Assembly (NCBI RefSeq): GCF_003696235.1
Contig: NZ_RFFJ01000027.1
Location: 1 to 43,412, forward strand
Reading direction: 5' to 3'
Source of the DNA: Streptomyces triticirhizae
Lineage (GTDB): Bacteria > Actinomycetota > Actinomycetes > Streptomycetales > Streptomycetaceae
DNA length: 43,412 nt
The position numbers were made by a program, and so were the translations under genes. Position 1 is the stretch's first letter. Each line of letters begins with the position of its first letter. Positions 7,714 through 15,332 of the stretch are shown here, in pieces. A model generated the notes under the pieces. It saw only the letters and a program-made list of their open reading frames with translations, made no database searches and was not told the origin of the DNA.

Positions 7714-8508
7714 TCAGCCGTGGGCGGCCGGCTGGTCGTGGGGGCACCACACGGTGCCGCGTCCGGCGACCCGGCCGTGGGCCAGTTCGGTGCCGCAGCG
7801 CGGGCAGGCCCCGGACGGCTCGTCGCGGTGGCCGGTCAGCCAGGAGCGACGCGGCGGCACGCGTCCCGCCCTCACGGAGACCCGGAGCACCTGCTTCAAC
7901 GCCCGGCTGAGCCGGCCGTGTTGGGCACGGTCGAGCTCGTTGGTGCGGCGGGCCGGGTGGAGGCGGGCGTGCCAGAGGATCTCGTCGGTGAGGAGGTTCC
8001 CCAGCCCGGCGACGCGGGACTGGTCCAGCAGGGCCGCCTTCAGCTGGCGCGGCCGCCCGTCGAGCGCGTCCGCGAGCTGCTCGCGGGTGAGGGACAGGGC
8101 GTCGGGTCCCTGGTCGGCGAGGAGCCGGTCCACCTCGCCCGGGTCGGCCGCCAGCCACAGGCCCTTGAGCTTGCGCTGGTCGCGGAACCGCAGCTGCTGG
8201 TCGTCGTCGAGGGTCAACAGCACCCGGTCGTGGGCGGCCGGCGGTTCGTCTTCGGGTACGCAGACCAGCCGGCCGGTCATCCCGAAGTGGAAGAGCACGG
8301 CCGGTCCGCCGGTGTGCATGATCAGCCACTTGCCGTGCCGCTCGGGCTCCGCGACGCGGGCGCCCGTGAGGGCGTCGCGCAGCCGCCGGGCGCCGAGCCC
8401 GCCGCGCAGCACGCCCGCGTCCTTCACCCTGACGCCGGTCACTCGGCGCCCCCGCCCGCAGGTGTCCAGCACCCGCCGGTACTCCTCGATGTCCGCCAGC
8501 TCCGGCAT
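7714..8508 (-). CDS. Fpg/Nei-family DNA glycosylase
   Basis: The 264-residue protein begins MPELADIEEYRR. Pro2 supplies the catalytic amine after Met removal and Glu3 is kept; the canonical sequence is MPELPEVE, so this is a divergent branch. The conserved Lys of the active-site hairpin is present in RHGKWLI (Lys60), and GLGNLLTDEIL (about 170) is the DNA-binding H2TH signature. The C-terminal zinc finger has C-x2-C (CPRCG) but its second half reads CPHDQ, so the fourth Cys is replaced by Asp, with a His one residue earlier. The protein should excise oxidised bases from DNA. The ATG appears leaderless: TAGGGT lies seven bases upstream and no ribosome binding site is seen. Confidence 0.88.
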   Translation of the reverse strand: MPELADIEEYRRVLDTCGRGRRVTGVRVKDAGVLRGGLGARRLRDALTGARVAEPERHGKWLIMHTGGPAVLFHFGMTGRLVCVPEDEPPAAHDRVLLTLDDDQQLRFRDQRKLKGLWLAADPGEVDRLLADQGPDALSLTREQLADALDGRPRQLKAALLDQSRVAGLGNLLTDEILWHARLHPARRTNELDRAQHGRLSRALKQVLRVSVRAGRVPPRRSWLTGHRDEPSGACPRCGTELAHGRVAGRGTVWCPHDQPAAHG

Positions 8509-8515
8509 GGGCCCG

Positions 8516-8521
8516 ACCCTA
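8516..8521 (-). promoter_or_regulatory. -10 box for a leaderless glycosylase mRNA
   Basis: On the minus strand TAGGGT ends seven bases before the ATG at 8508. That places the transcription start at or beside the A of the start codon. There is no Shine-Dalgarno sequence. No good -35 is seen. Confidence 0.45.
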
Positions 8522-8564
8522 GGCGCGGCCCGGCGGCCTGGCACGGCGAGCGGGTCCGGCCGGG

Positions 8565-8897
8565 TCACTCCCCGGTCGGCGCCGCCTCGTCCACGTCCGC
8601 CACATCCGCCCGGTCCCCGCGCGCCTCGTTCGGCTGGGCGAACGGGTCGCCCGCGACCCCGGCGAGCCGCACCAGCCCCGGCCCCTGGACGCCGTCGTCG
8701 ACCAGCGCCCACAGCGTGAACGCGAGCCCGTCGGCGGCGGCCCGCTCCCGCGCCCAGCCCAGGACCTCCTCCACGTCCGCGCCCCGCACCTCGTACTCGT
8801 CGGCGACGTTCACCCGCCGGTCCCAGAACGAGACCCGGTAGACCGCGTCGTCGTCTTCCCAGCGGGTGTCCCTGGGGTCCCGGCCCTCGATCCGCAC
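8565..8897 (-). CDS. Conserved small protein of unknown function
   Basis: The frame gives 110 residues from a GTG at 8897, beginning VRIEGRDPRDTRWEDDDAVYRVSFWDRR and ending in an acidic tail. The core has an alternating pattern suggesting a small alpha/beta fold, with a helix in VEEVLGWARERAAADGLAFTLWALV. I do not recognise a family with confidence. Codon use is strongly typical of the genome, which supports it being real. TACCGT seven bases upstream of the GTG and the lack of a ribosome binding site suggest a leaderless message. It is divergent from the methyltransferase gene, with 84 bases between them. Confidence 0.65.
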   Translation of the reverse strand: MRIEGRDPRDTRWEDDDAVYRVSFWDRRVNVADEYEVRGADVEEVLGWARERAAADGLAFTLWALVDDGVQGPGLVRLAGVAGDPFAQPNEARGDRADVADVDEAAPTGE

Positions 8898-8904
8898 GGG
8901 AACG

Positions 8905-8910
8905 ACGGTA
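8905..8910 (-). promoter_or_regulatory. -10 box for a possibly leaderless small gene
   Basis: On the minus strand TACCGT ends seven bases before the GTG at 8897. The spacing is the same as for the glycosylase gene next door. Confidence 0.35.
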
Positions 8911-8981
8911 GGCCGGCGCGGGCGGGGCCGGTACCGGATAACGCGTTGCGCGGCGGTCAACGTCGCCCGCAGGATGGCCGG

Positions 8982-9809
8982 ATGAGCGAGGAGCGAACCG
9001 ACGACGACGGCTATGCGGAGCTGGTGGCCGAGGGGCTCACCGCTCCCTTCGAGGGGTGGGACTTCGGCCCGTGGCACGGGCGCCTGACGGACCCCGAGGG
9101 CGACCTGCCCTGGAGCTACGAGGGCCTGGTGCGCGAGCGGCTGCCCCGGGTGGGGTCGTTGCTGGACCTGGGCACCGGCGGCGGGGAGTTCCTGTCCTCG
9201 CTGGCCCCGCTGCCCGCGCGGACGGCCGCGACCGAGGGCTATCCGCCCAACGTCCCGGTGGCCAGGCGCCGACTCGCACCGCTGGGCGTGGAGGTCGCCG
9301 CGCTCGACGAGAACGGCGAGAACGGCGAACTGCCGTTCCCCGATGGTTCGTTCGAGCTGGTGATCAGCCGGCACACCGCCTACGACCCCGACGAGCTGCG
9401 CCGGGTGCTGACCGACGACGGGGTGTTCGTCACCCAGCAGGTGGGCGGCCTGGACCTGGCGGAGATCAACGCGGCCCTGGGCGCCCCCGAGCACGCCTAC
9501 CACGACTTCTGTCGGAACTCGGCCAGCCGGGAACTGGTGGACGCCGGGTGGACCGTGGACTGGTCGGCGGAGGCCCGGGTGCCCGAACGCCTGCCGGACA
9601 TCGGGGCGTTGGTGCTCTTCCTGCGGATCACCCCCTGGCAGGTCCCGGACTTCGACGTGGCGCGGTACGACGCCCGGCTGCGGGCGCTGCACCGCGCGAT
9701 GCGCGCGGGCCGGCCGCTGGAGGTGAGCTGCCACCGCTTCGCGCTGGTGGCCCACCCCAACGGGAAGGGCCGAAACCCCACGGCGAACGCCCCGGGGGCG
9801 CTACCCTGA
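8982..9809 (+). CDS. Class I SAM-dependent methyltransferase
   Basis: The product is 275 residues with a Rossmann-type SAM-binding core. Motif I is LLDLGTGGGEFL (about 57-68), an acidic residue follows in TAATEGYPPNV, and motif IV is LPFPDGSFELVISRHTAY. A post-core segment LRRVLTDDGVFVTQQVG matches the strand after motif V. The substrate is not evident; the family also includes small-molecule and rRNA or tRNA methylases. The ATG at 8982 has AGGA seven bases upstream. An in-frame ATG at 8946 would add 12 basic residues and has no ribosome binding site. It stands alone, divergent from the small unknown gene. Confidence 0.82.
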   Translation: MSEERTDDDGYAELVAEGLTAPFEGWDFGPWHGRLTDPEGDLPWSYEGLVRERLPRVGSLLDLGTGGGEFLSSLAPLPARTAATEGYPPNVPVARRRLAPLGVEVAALDENGENGELPFPDGSFELVISRHTAYDPDELRRVLTDDGVFVTQQVGGLDLAEINAALGAPEHAYHDFCRNSASRELVDAGWTVDWSAEARVPERLPDIGALVLFLRITPWQVPDFDVARYDARLRALHRAMRAGRPLEVSCHRFALVAHPNGKGRNPTANAPGALP

Positions 9810-10052
9810 GACAGGCACCCGGGAACTCCCCACCCCAACTCACCGCCACGACACGCCAACTCGCCGCGTTGGTCGACAACTCCCCCCAGATGGTGGCGAA
9901 CCACGCCCACATGTCGGACATCTCGCGATCGTGGCGGCTCCCGGTACCGTGAGCGGGCACGCACGGCGGGCCGTGGGGCCCGGGGAACGCCCGGCCCGCC
10001 GCCCGACGTTCCCCCGGCGACGGCCGACGCGAGAACCAGGGACGGACGGACC

Positions 10053-10796
10053 ATGGCACGCGACATCACCCGCCATCTGACGGAGGCGCTCGACGCCTGG
10101 CAGCGGGCCAGGAACCTGCGGGAGGCCGGGCGGACCACCCGCGCGGGGATGGTCTACCAGCGCGGGATCAACGCGTTCCTGCTCCACCGCACCCTGCTGC
10201 GCCGCGCGGAGAGCGAGGCCGGGTCGGCGCCGCGCACCGACCTCACGCCCGTTCTCTTCGCGCTCGGTGCCGTGACCCGCGAGGGCGTGCCGGTGATCGA
10301 GGCGGCCAGGTCGCGCAGGTTCGCGACCCTGCACGCCCGCACCGGGCTGGCCGCCGCGCATCTGGCCGACCCCAGCCGGGGCGTACCCGAGTCGATCGGC
10401 CCGACCCTCTCGGGCCCGCCGGAGCGGCTGCCCCGGGTGGCGCCCGGCGACGAGGCGCCCGTTCCGGCCGACGAGCGGATCGCCGGCGCCGCGTCCTCCC
10501 GGCTGCTGATGGCCCGTCTGATGGCGGAGTACCCGGCGGTGTTGGCCAGGGAACGGCGGCGGTGGACGGTGACGGACGAGGAGCCGTTGCCGTTCGTCCG
10601 GGAGCGGCGCCGGTTTCGCGGCGCGGTGCTGCCCGGCTGCGTCGGGCTCGACCACCGGGCGGAGACCCGCAGGCTGGCGGGCGACGGGGTGCGGATCTAC
10701 ACGGAGTTGACCCGCGTGCTCCCCGTCTACCGACCCGCCCTGGACCGGGCCAGGGACGATCTGGCGGCCGTCCAGGCGCGCCTCGGCGAGGGCTGA
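10053..10796 (+). CDS. Protein of unknown function, helical, 247 residues
   Basis: I do not recognise this protein. It is charged, Arg-rich and mostly helical by pattern, with no signal peptide and no membrane helix. Notable segments are an N-terminal helix pair (ITRHLTEALDAWQRARNLREAG), a central proline-containing linker near 125-150, and a C-terminal amphipathic helix (RARDDLAAVQARLG). Codon use is typical of the neighbourhood. AGGGACGG precedes the ATG, and TACCGT at 9945-9950 could be a -10. It converges on the Cip1-like gene across a hairpin. Confidence 0.6.
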   Translation: MARDITRHLTEALDAWQRARNLREAGRTTRAGMVYQRGINAFLLHRTLLRRAESEAGSAPRTDLTPVLFALGAVTREGVPVIEAARSRRFATLHARTGLAAAHLADPSRGVPESIGPTLSGPPERLPRVAPGDEAPVPADERIAGAASSRLLMARLMAEYPAVLARERRRWTVTDEEPLPFVRERRRFRGAVLPGCVGLDHRAETRRLAGDGVRIYTELTRVLPVYRPALDRARDDLAAVQARLGEG

Positions 10797-10811
10797 GCCC
10801 TTCCCGGGCGG

Positions 10812-10836
10812 CGCGGCCGACGCCTCGGCACCGCGC
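10812..10836. terminator. Hairpin between convergent genes
   Basis: GCCGA (10816-10820) pairs with TCGGC (10825-10829) across a CGCC loop. The flanking CGCG segments can extend the stem past a two-base bulge. It lies between the stops of the unknown protein and the Cip1-like gene. Confidence 0.45.
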
Positions 10837-10867
10837 GGCCCCACCGGCGCCGGGGACCCGGCCGGGT

Positions 10868-11689
10868 TCAGCCCTCGCAGCCGACCCGCTCCTTGGCCAG
10901 CACCACGTCGTCCAGCAGCAGGTCGTAGGAGGTCGGGTACGGGTCGACCTGGTAGAGCTGCCAGCCGACGCGCACCGTGTCGAACTCGGGGAAGACGAAG
11001 TCGACCTGCTCGCCGCCGTGTTGGGTGGTGGTGACGGTCAGGTCGGGCTGGTGTTCGCCGTCCAGCCAGACGTCGACCCGGTTGTCGGAGGCGTCCTGGC
11101 GCCACTCCACGCAGGTCCAGCGCCCGGCCTCGGCCGGGGCCGACTCCCGCCAGTCCGTCCAGTCCCCGGTGGGCCCGCCGTCGGAGCCGACGCCCCACAG
11201 CGCCACCCCGTCGCCCACCTCGGGCACATACTGGCCGCCGATCGGCCGCACCAGCGTGCCGTCGCCCTCGCCCGCCGCCTCGACCAGCGTGAAGTGCGCC
11301 CAGTCGGGTTCGGTGGGGAACGCCGCGACGAAGAGGTCCATCCGCCCGTAGAAGCTGTTCCCCGGCGCCTCGAAGTCCTCGACGGTCAGGAACGCGTGGC
11401 CGTTGCCCTCGGTGCGCACGGCGAGGGCCTGGCCGTCCTCGGCGCGCTCGTCGTCCACCACGGTGAGGCCGCCGTCGCGGGTGTCGACGCCCCAGCTCGC
11501 CTCGGTGACCTCGCCGGGCGGCAGCAGCTCGAAGTCCTCGCAGAAGAGGAACTCCCGCTGGTCGGTGGCGCAGTTGATCTCCGGGTCCGGGGTGGGGCAG
11601 GCTGCGGCCGTCGCGGTGGCGGAGACGAGCAGGCCGGCGGCGGCGAGCACCGTGGCCAGACGCCGGTGGGTGGCGGTGCGGGGGATCAT
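10868..11689 (-). CDS. Secreted Cip1-like protein (cellulose-induced protein 1 family)
   Basis: The 273-residue precursor has an N-terminal signal peptide of about 30 residues (basic MIPRTATHRR, then a hydrophobic Ala/Leu core). The mature part follows the pattern of fungal Cip1, as I recall it: FCEDFE at the start, an IGGQYVP segment, W-x-C-VEW followed by WLDGEHQPDLTV, and a terminal LDDVVLAKERVGC close to Cip1's DDISIASTRVGC. Cip1 has a beta-jelly-roll fold related to polysaccharide lyases and is co-expressed with cellulases in Trichoderma; its activity is not settled. Five Cys remain in the mature chain, an odd number. There is no carbohydrate-binding module. GGAG precedes the ATG. A perfect CebR-type box in the leader implies cello-oligosaccharide control. 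Confidence 0.72.
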   Translation of the reverse strand: MIPRTATHRRLATVLAAAGLLVSATATAAACPTPDPEINCATDQREFLFCEDFELLPPGEVTEASWGVDTRDGGLTVVDDERAEDGQALAVRTEGNGHAFLTVEDFEAPGNSFYGRMDLFVAAFPTEPDWAHFTLVEAAGEGDGTLVRPIGGQYVPEVGDGVALWGVGSDGGPTGDWTDWRESAPAEAGRWTCVEWRQDASDNRVDVWLDGEHQPDLTVTTTQHGGEQVDFVFPEFDTVRVGWQLYQVDPYPTSYDLLLDDVVLAKERVGCEG

Positions 11690-11757
11690 GGGGAACTCCG
11701 CTCGATGGCTGAATGTCGGACGGTGGCTTGCGGACGCCCACGGGGTGCGCCGCCTCT

Positions 11758-11771
11758 TGGGAGCGCTCCCA
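11758..11771. promoter_or_regulatory. CebR-type operator TGGGAGCGCTCCCA
   Basis: This 14-bp palindrome is identical to the operator known for CebR, the LacI-family repressor of cellulose and cello-oligosaccharide genes in Streptomyces. It lies 68 bases upstream of the Cip1-like start codon and just downstream of the predicted promoter, a repressing position. Confidence 0.85.
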
Positions 11772-11787
11772 TTCACGCTCGAACGGA

Positions 11788-11817
11788 ACCATAGGCCAGC
11801 GGACCGGCGTCCACCAG
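11788..11817 (-). promoter_or_regulatory. Promoter of the Cip1-like gene
   Basis: On the minus strand CTGGTG (11817-11812), an 18-base spacer and TATGGT (11793-11788) form a plausible promoter. The -35 is weak. The operator begins about 17 bases past the -10. The -10 and its downstream flank resemble those of the GH51 gene. Confidence 0.45.
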
Positions 11818-11820
11818 ATG

Positions 11821-11864
11821 TCGTCCCCGGTTGATGCGTCGGCGGACGGATCAACCGGGGACGA
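11821..11864. terminator. Strong 15-bp hairpin after the GH51 gene
   Basis: TCGTCCCCGGTTGAT (11821-11835) pairs perfectly with ATCAACCGGGGACGA (11850-11864). Inside the 14-base loop, CGTC and GACG can pair again around GGCG. It lies 82 bases past the GH51 stop and upstream of the Cip1-like promoter, so it should end GH51 transcription and isolate the two genes. Confidence 0.75.
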
Positions 11865-11946
11865 GTCCCAACTCGCCGCGTCGGCCGAGCGGTTGACCAT
11901 GCCCGGCCGGCGCGGCCCGGCGCGGCCGAGCCGGCTCCTCCGGCTC

Positions 11947-14490
11947 CTACGGCCCGGTCGGTATCCGCAGGAAGGTGACCGAGTTCGGCGGGAAGGTGTA
12001 GCCGAACGTGTTGGCCACGCCCTCGAACGTCGAGGTCTCCGGCTGGATCGGCCGCTCGGTGCGGGTGTTGACCGCCTCCGGGTCGCCCTGGAGCACGGTG
12101 ACCTCGGCCGTGTCGCCGACCTGGACTTCGTTCCCGAGGTCGATGGCGGTGCGGGCCGCGTCGTCCTGGGCGTTGACCACCTTGACGATCAGCTCGCCGG
12201 TCTCCGTGTCGCGGGTGACCACCTGCCGGAAGGGTTCGGCGACCGCGTCGTCGGTGAAGATGCCCCACTCCTGTCCGTCGAGCAGCAGCGTGACCTCGCG
12301 CCCGCGCACCCGGACCTCGATGTCATAGGCGCGGCCCTCCTCGATGGTGGTGGTGTCGCCCTCCAGCACCGGGCTCCTGGCGCCGTCGACGCCGCGCTCC
12401 ACGGCCGAGCGGGTGTTGCCCCAGCCGCCCAGGTTCCACCAGTAGTAGTTGCCGGTGTCCCGCACGCCGAAGGCGATCAGGAAGCCCTCCTGGCCGGACC
12501 GCTTGGTGGCGGTGAGCCTCAGGTCGTAGTCGGTCCAGCCGGTGTCGCCGGCGATGACCAGGGCGTCCTCCACGCCGGCGTCGGTCTGGGCGTAGGCGCC
12601 GTCGACGACCTGCCAACTCCCGTTGCCGTTGCCGCTCCAGCGGTCCGCGCCGCCGGAGAAGTCGTCGGCGAACAGGGTCTCGCCGTCGGCCGAGGTGACC
12701 TCGACGTCGTCGTAGGTGGCGCTGGTCAGCCAGGTGCCCAGGCCGATGCCGCCGGTGATGGGCTCCTGTTCGATCGGGGTCGTGCTGGCCTGGCTGGGGA
12801 CGACCTCGTGGCCCCGGTTGACGCTGAAGAGCCTCTGCACCTCGTAGCTGGCCGACGGCCAGGACTCACGGTTGTCGAACCAGATCAGGTCGGGGTGCCA
12901 CTGGTAGCCGTCCTCCATGGCGAGGAGCGGCGCGTAGGAGGCCATCTTCACCACGTCGGCGTTGCGCTCCAGGCCGGTGAGGAAGGAGGCCTCGGCGAGC
13001 GCGTTGTAGAAGGTGTTGTCCCGGGAGGCGTACTCGCCCAGGAAGACGTCGGGGCCCTCGCGGTCGTAGGAGTCGTAGCGGTCGTTGTTCTCCAGGAACC
13101 AGCCGGGGTCGTTGTAGTAGTGCTCGTCGACCATGTCGACGCCGCCCTCGGTGTTGAGCCGCCACAGGTCGTCGAAGAGCGGGCCGCTGGAGCCGGGGCC
13201 CGAGTTGCTGACGACGGTGATCTCGGGGTACTCGGCCTCGATGGCGGCGCGGAAGCGCTCGAAGTTGGCGTAGAACTCCTCGGCGAGGTTCTCCTCGTTG
13301 CCGATGGCGACATGGGTGAGGCCGAACGGTTCGGGGTGGCCCATCTCGGCGCGCAGCCCGCCCCAGGTGGAGTCGGCGGGGCCGTTGGCGAACTCGATCA
13401 GGTCGAGGGCGTCCTGGATGTGGCGTTGGAGCAGCTCGGGGTCGTCGGTGTGGTGGTTCTCGCCACAGCCGGTGACCAGGGCGGGGAGCACGGGCAGCGG
13501 CATGGCGCCGATGTCCTCGCTGAACTGGAAGTACTCGAAGTACCCGAGCCCGTAGGACTGGTTGTAGCCCCAGAAGTTGTGGTTGGTGGGCCGTTCCTCG
13601 ACGGGTCCGACGGTCTCCTTCCACTGGAAGGAGCGTTCCCTCGGGAAGTCGGGCGCCTCGTAGGCCTCGTGGGTGCCGGTGTTGACGATGCAGCCGCCGG
13701 GGAAGCGGACGAAGCTCGGCTCCAGGTCCGCGACGGCCTGGGCGAGGTCGGGGCGCAGGCCGTTGGGGCGGTCGCGGAAGGTGTTCTGGGGGAAGAGCGA
13801 GACCATGTCGAGCGCGACGCTGCCGGCGCCGCCGGCGACGACCTCGACCTGGCCGGCGTCGGTGGTGGCGTCGGCGGTGAGGGTGCCCTGATACCTCGTC
13901 CACTCCCCCGAGGTGACCTCGACGGTCAACGGGCTGGCCAGCGCGGTCCCCTGCTCGTCCCTCAGGGTGACGGTGAGAGGGGTGGCGGGCTGGTCGGTCC
14001 TGGCCCAGACGGAGAAGTCGTAGCCGGCGCCCTCGGTGAGGGCGATCCCGCCCCAGCCGGCGTTGGCGAGGCCGAAGCCGGCGTCGGCCGAGCCTCCGTC
14101 GCCGTTGAGGGCCAGCCGCAGGTAGTTGCGGTTCCTCTCGTTGAGGCGGCCGTCGTCGTCGACCACCTCGGCGGTGCCGCTCGCGCCGGCGGAGACCTCG
14201 CGCCACCCGGTGAGCGGGGTGTAGGAGGCGTTGTCCTGCGTGGTGAACTCGAAGGAGCGGTTCCGCACCAGTTCGGCGTAGAGTCCGCCGTCGGCCGCGT
14301 GGTTGATGTCCTCGAAGAAGACGCCGTACATCGTCTCCTCGATGGTGGGGCCGGTGGCGCCCGCGTCGACGGAGAGGGTGTAGTCGGTCTCCGCCGCGGC
14401 GGGGTCGGCCACCGTGGGTGGAGCCACGACGAGCGCGCCGGCGATCAGCGCTCCCGTGGTGAGACCCGTCCTGAGTCTCCTGCTTGCCAT
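11947..14490 (-). CDS. Secreted GH51 alpha-L-arabinofuranosidase with CBM-like and LamG-like inserts
   Basis: The 847-residue precursor has a signal peptide (about 1-34, ending near AAA). The GH51 N-terminal part (YGVFFEDINHAADGG, about 55-69) is followed by a carbohydrate-binding-module-4/9-like sandwich (about 95-235). The catalytic barrel follows: VRFPGG (261), the acid/base Glu399 in AIGNEEN, and the nucleophile Glu486 in FLGEYAS. A concanavalin/LamG-like domain (about 600-745, LFADDFSGGADRW to TLLLDGQEWGIF) is inserted before the C-terminal sandwich resumes (ELIVKVVNAQD to VTFLRIP). The enzyme should release arabinose from arabinoxylan or arabinan outside the cell. The ATG at 14490 has GGGAG six bases upstream. 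A well-formed promoter lies at 14585-14613. No CebR box is seen in front of it. Confidence 0.9.
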   Translation of the reverse strand: MASRRLRTGLTTGALIAGALVVAPPTVADPAAAETDYTLSVDAGATGPTIEETMYGVFFEDINHAADGGLYAELVRNRSFEFTTQDNASYTPLTGWREVSAGASGTAEVVDDDGRLNERNRNYLRLALNGDGGSADAGFGLANAGWGGIALTEGAGYDFSVWARTDQPATPLTVTLRDEQGTALASPLTVEVTSGEWTRYQGTLTADATTDAGQVEVVAGGAGSVALDMVSLFPQNTFRDRPNGLRPDLAQAVADLEPSFVRFPGGCIVNTGTHEAYEAPDFPRERSFQWKETVGPVEERPTNHNFWGYNQSYGLGYFEYFQFSEDIGAMPLPVLPALVTGCGENHHTDDPELLQRHIQDALDLIEFANGPADSTWGGLRAEMGHPEPFGLTHVAIGNEENLAEEFYANFERFRAAIEAEYPEITVVSNSGPGSSGPLFDDLWRLNTEGGVDMVDEHYYNDPGWFLENNDRYDSYDREGPDVFLGEYASRDNTFYNALAEASFLTGLERNADVVKMASYAPLLAMEDGYQWHPDLIWFDNRESWPSASYEVQRLFSVNRGHEVVPSQASTTPIEQEPITGGIGLGTWLTSATYDDVEVTSADGETLFADDFSGGADRWSGNGNGSWQVVDGAYAQTDAGVEDALVIAGDTGWTDYDLRLTATKRSGQEGFLIAFGVRDTGNYYWWNLGGWGNTRSAVERGVDGARSPVLEGDTTTIEEGRAYDIEVRVRGREVTLLLDGQEWGIFTDDAVAEPFRQVVTRDTETGELIVKVVNAQDDAARTAIDLGNEVQVGDTAEVTVLQGDPEAVNTRTERPIQPETSTFEGVANTFGYTFPPNSVTFLRIPTGP

Positions 14491-14584
14491 GCGGTCTCCC
14501 GAAGTCGTCCCTGCTTCTGGTCTCGCATCGAAGGCCACCCGCGCAACATCCGAGATATCGAACGCCGCCCAGGCATCCGAACGG

Positions 14585-14613
14585 ACCATAGAGGCGCCCC
14601 CATGGACCGTCAA
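14585..14613 (-). promoter_or_regulatory. Promoter of the GH51 gene
   Basis: On the minus strand TTGACG (14613-14608), a 17-base spacer and TATGGT (14590-14585) give a strong vegetative-type promoter, with a leader of roughly 88 bases. The bases around the -10, CTATGGTCCGTTCG, nearly repeat those at the Cip1-like promoter, CTATGGTTCCGTTCG. Confidence 0.65.
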
Positions 14614-15332
14614 CACCTCACGCCGGCACCGGAGTCGCGCGGCCGCACCGGAGTGAGGCGGGAGGCGTGCGAGCTGGGTGAACGGGCCCACACTTCACGT
14701 GACTGGCATTAAAGAAGCGTTAAGATTGCCGGGTTCAGGCAATGAAAATCGCATCTCAGGAATGGCATCATCAAGTCACCAGCAGGAAGCGGTGGCAACG
14801 GGAGCGAAGGCTCCCGGGGTGGTTGCCCGATGTCGGCATGACGGCGTTGGACGCCCCACCACGGCGGGTCCCCCGGCGGGGTGTGCGACGGCGACGTCGC
14901 GTCCGGGAGGCTCCACCGTCCGTCACCGTAGGTGGGCCCGACGCGCGCCGGGGGGCCGGGCCGGGCCCACCGCTGGTGCCGCCGGGGTGGGCGGCGAGGG
15001 GGGAAGGGGGAAGGGCGCGGCCCCGCGAGGGGGCGGCCCGGCCGGGCCGGACGCCCGGGCGTGACCGAACGCGAGAGGGCCGAGGGGCGAGCGGGGGAAG
15101 ATCTCGCCCCGAGGTCGGGTGGGGGTTTCGGTGACGCGGGCGTCCGACGGCGGCGGCGCATCCGGCGGGGGGCCGGGCGCCGGCGCGGGCCGGGCTCGGG
15201 GCCGCGCCAACCAGGCTGGATGGGCAGGGAGTTGAGCGGCCTCACCCATCGGGTCGGGTGGGTGCCTCGGCGGTGGGGGCCGCCGGGGCACCCGGGCGTT
15301 CGCCCGGCGGGGGCCGCGCCCACGCGCCGGGC
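14614..15332. other. Long gene-free region with a structured A/T-rich island
   Basis: No protein gene is supported here. The stretch 14700-14770 is unusually A/T-rich for this genome and holds ATTGCC/GGCAAT arms (14725-14743) and a -10-like TAAGAT. Next is a two-part hairpin at 14794-14826: GGGAGC/GCTCCC with a GAAG loop, enclosed by GGCAAC/GTTGCC. From 14930 to 15330 the sequence is extremely GC-rich with many G runs, ending in the terminator of the PucR gene. A small RNA or a leader is possible but unproven. Confidence 0.4.
15292..15307 (-). terminator. Hairpin after the PucR-type regulator
   Basis: CCGGGC (15292-15297) and GCCCGG (15302-15307) pair around a GTTC loop, 26 bases past the stop codon of the regulator gene on the minus strand. 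Confidence 0.5.

Noticed and set aside
11713..14712. A plus-strand frame of 999 codons antisense to GH51
   Set aside because: It is a Val/Gly/Asp-rich mirror of the GH51 codons; the GH51 signal peptide, catalytic residues and promoter are on the minus strand.
14725..14743. A tRNA T-arm-like GGGTTCA sequence
   Set aside because: The flanking arms do not fold into a cloverleaf and there is no acceptor stem.
14794..14826. A known riboswitch class
   Set aside because: I compared it from memory with cobalamin, SAM-IV, glycine and c-di-AMP consensus features and none fitted; left as an unassigned structure.
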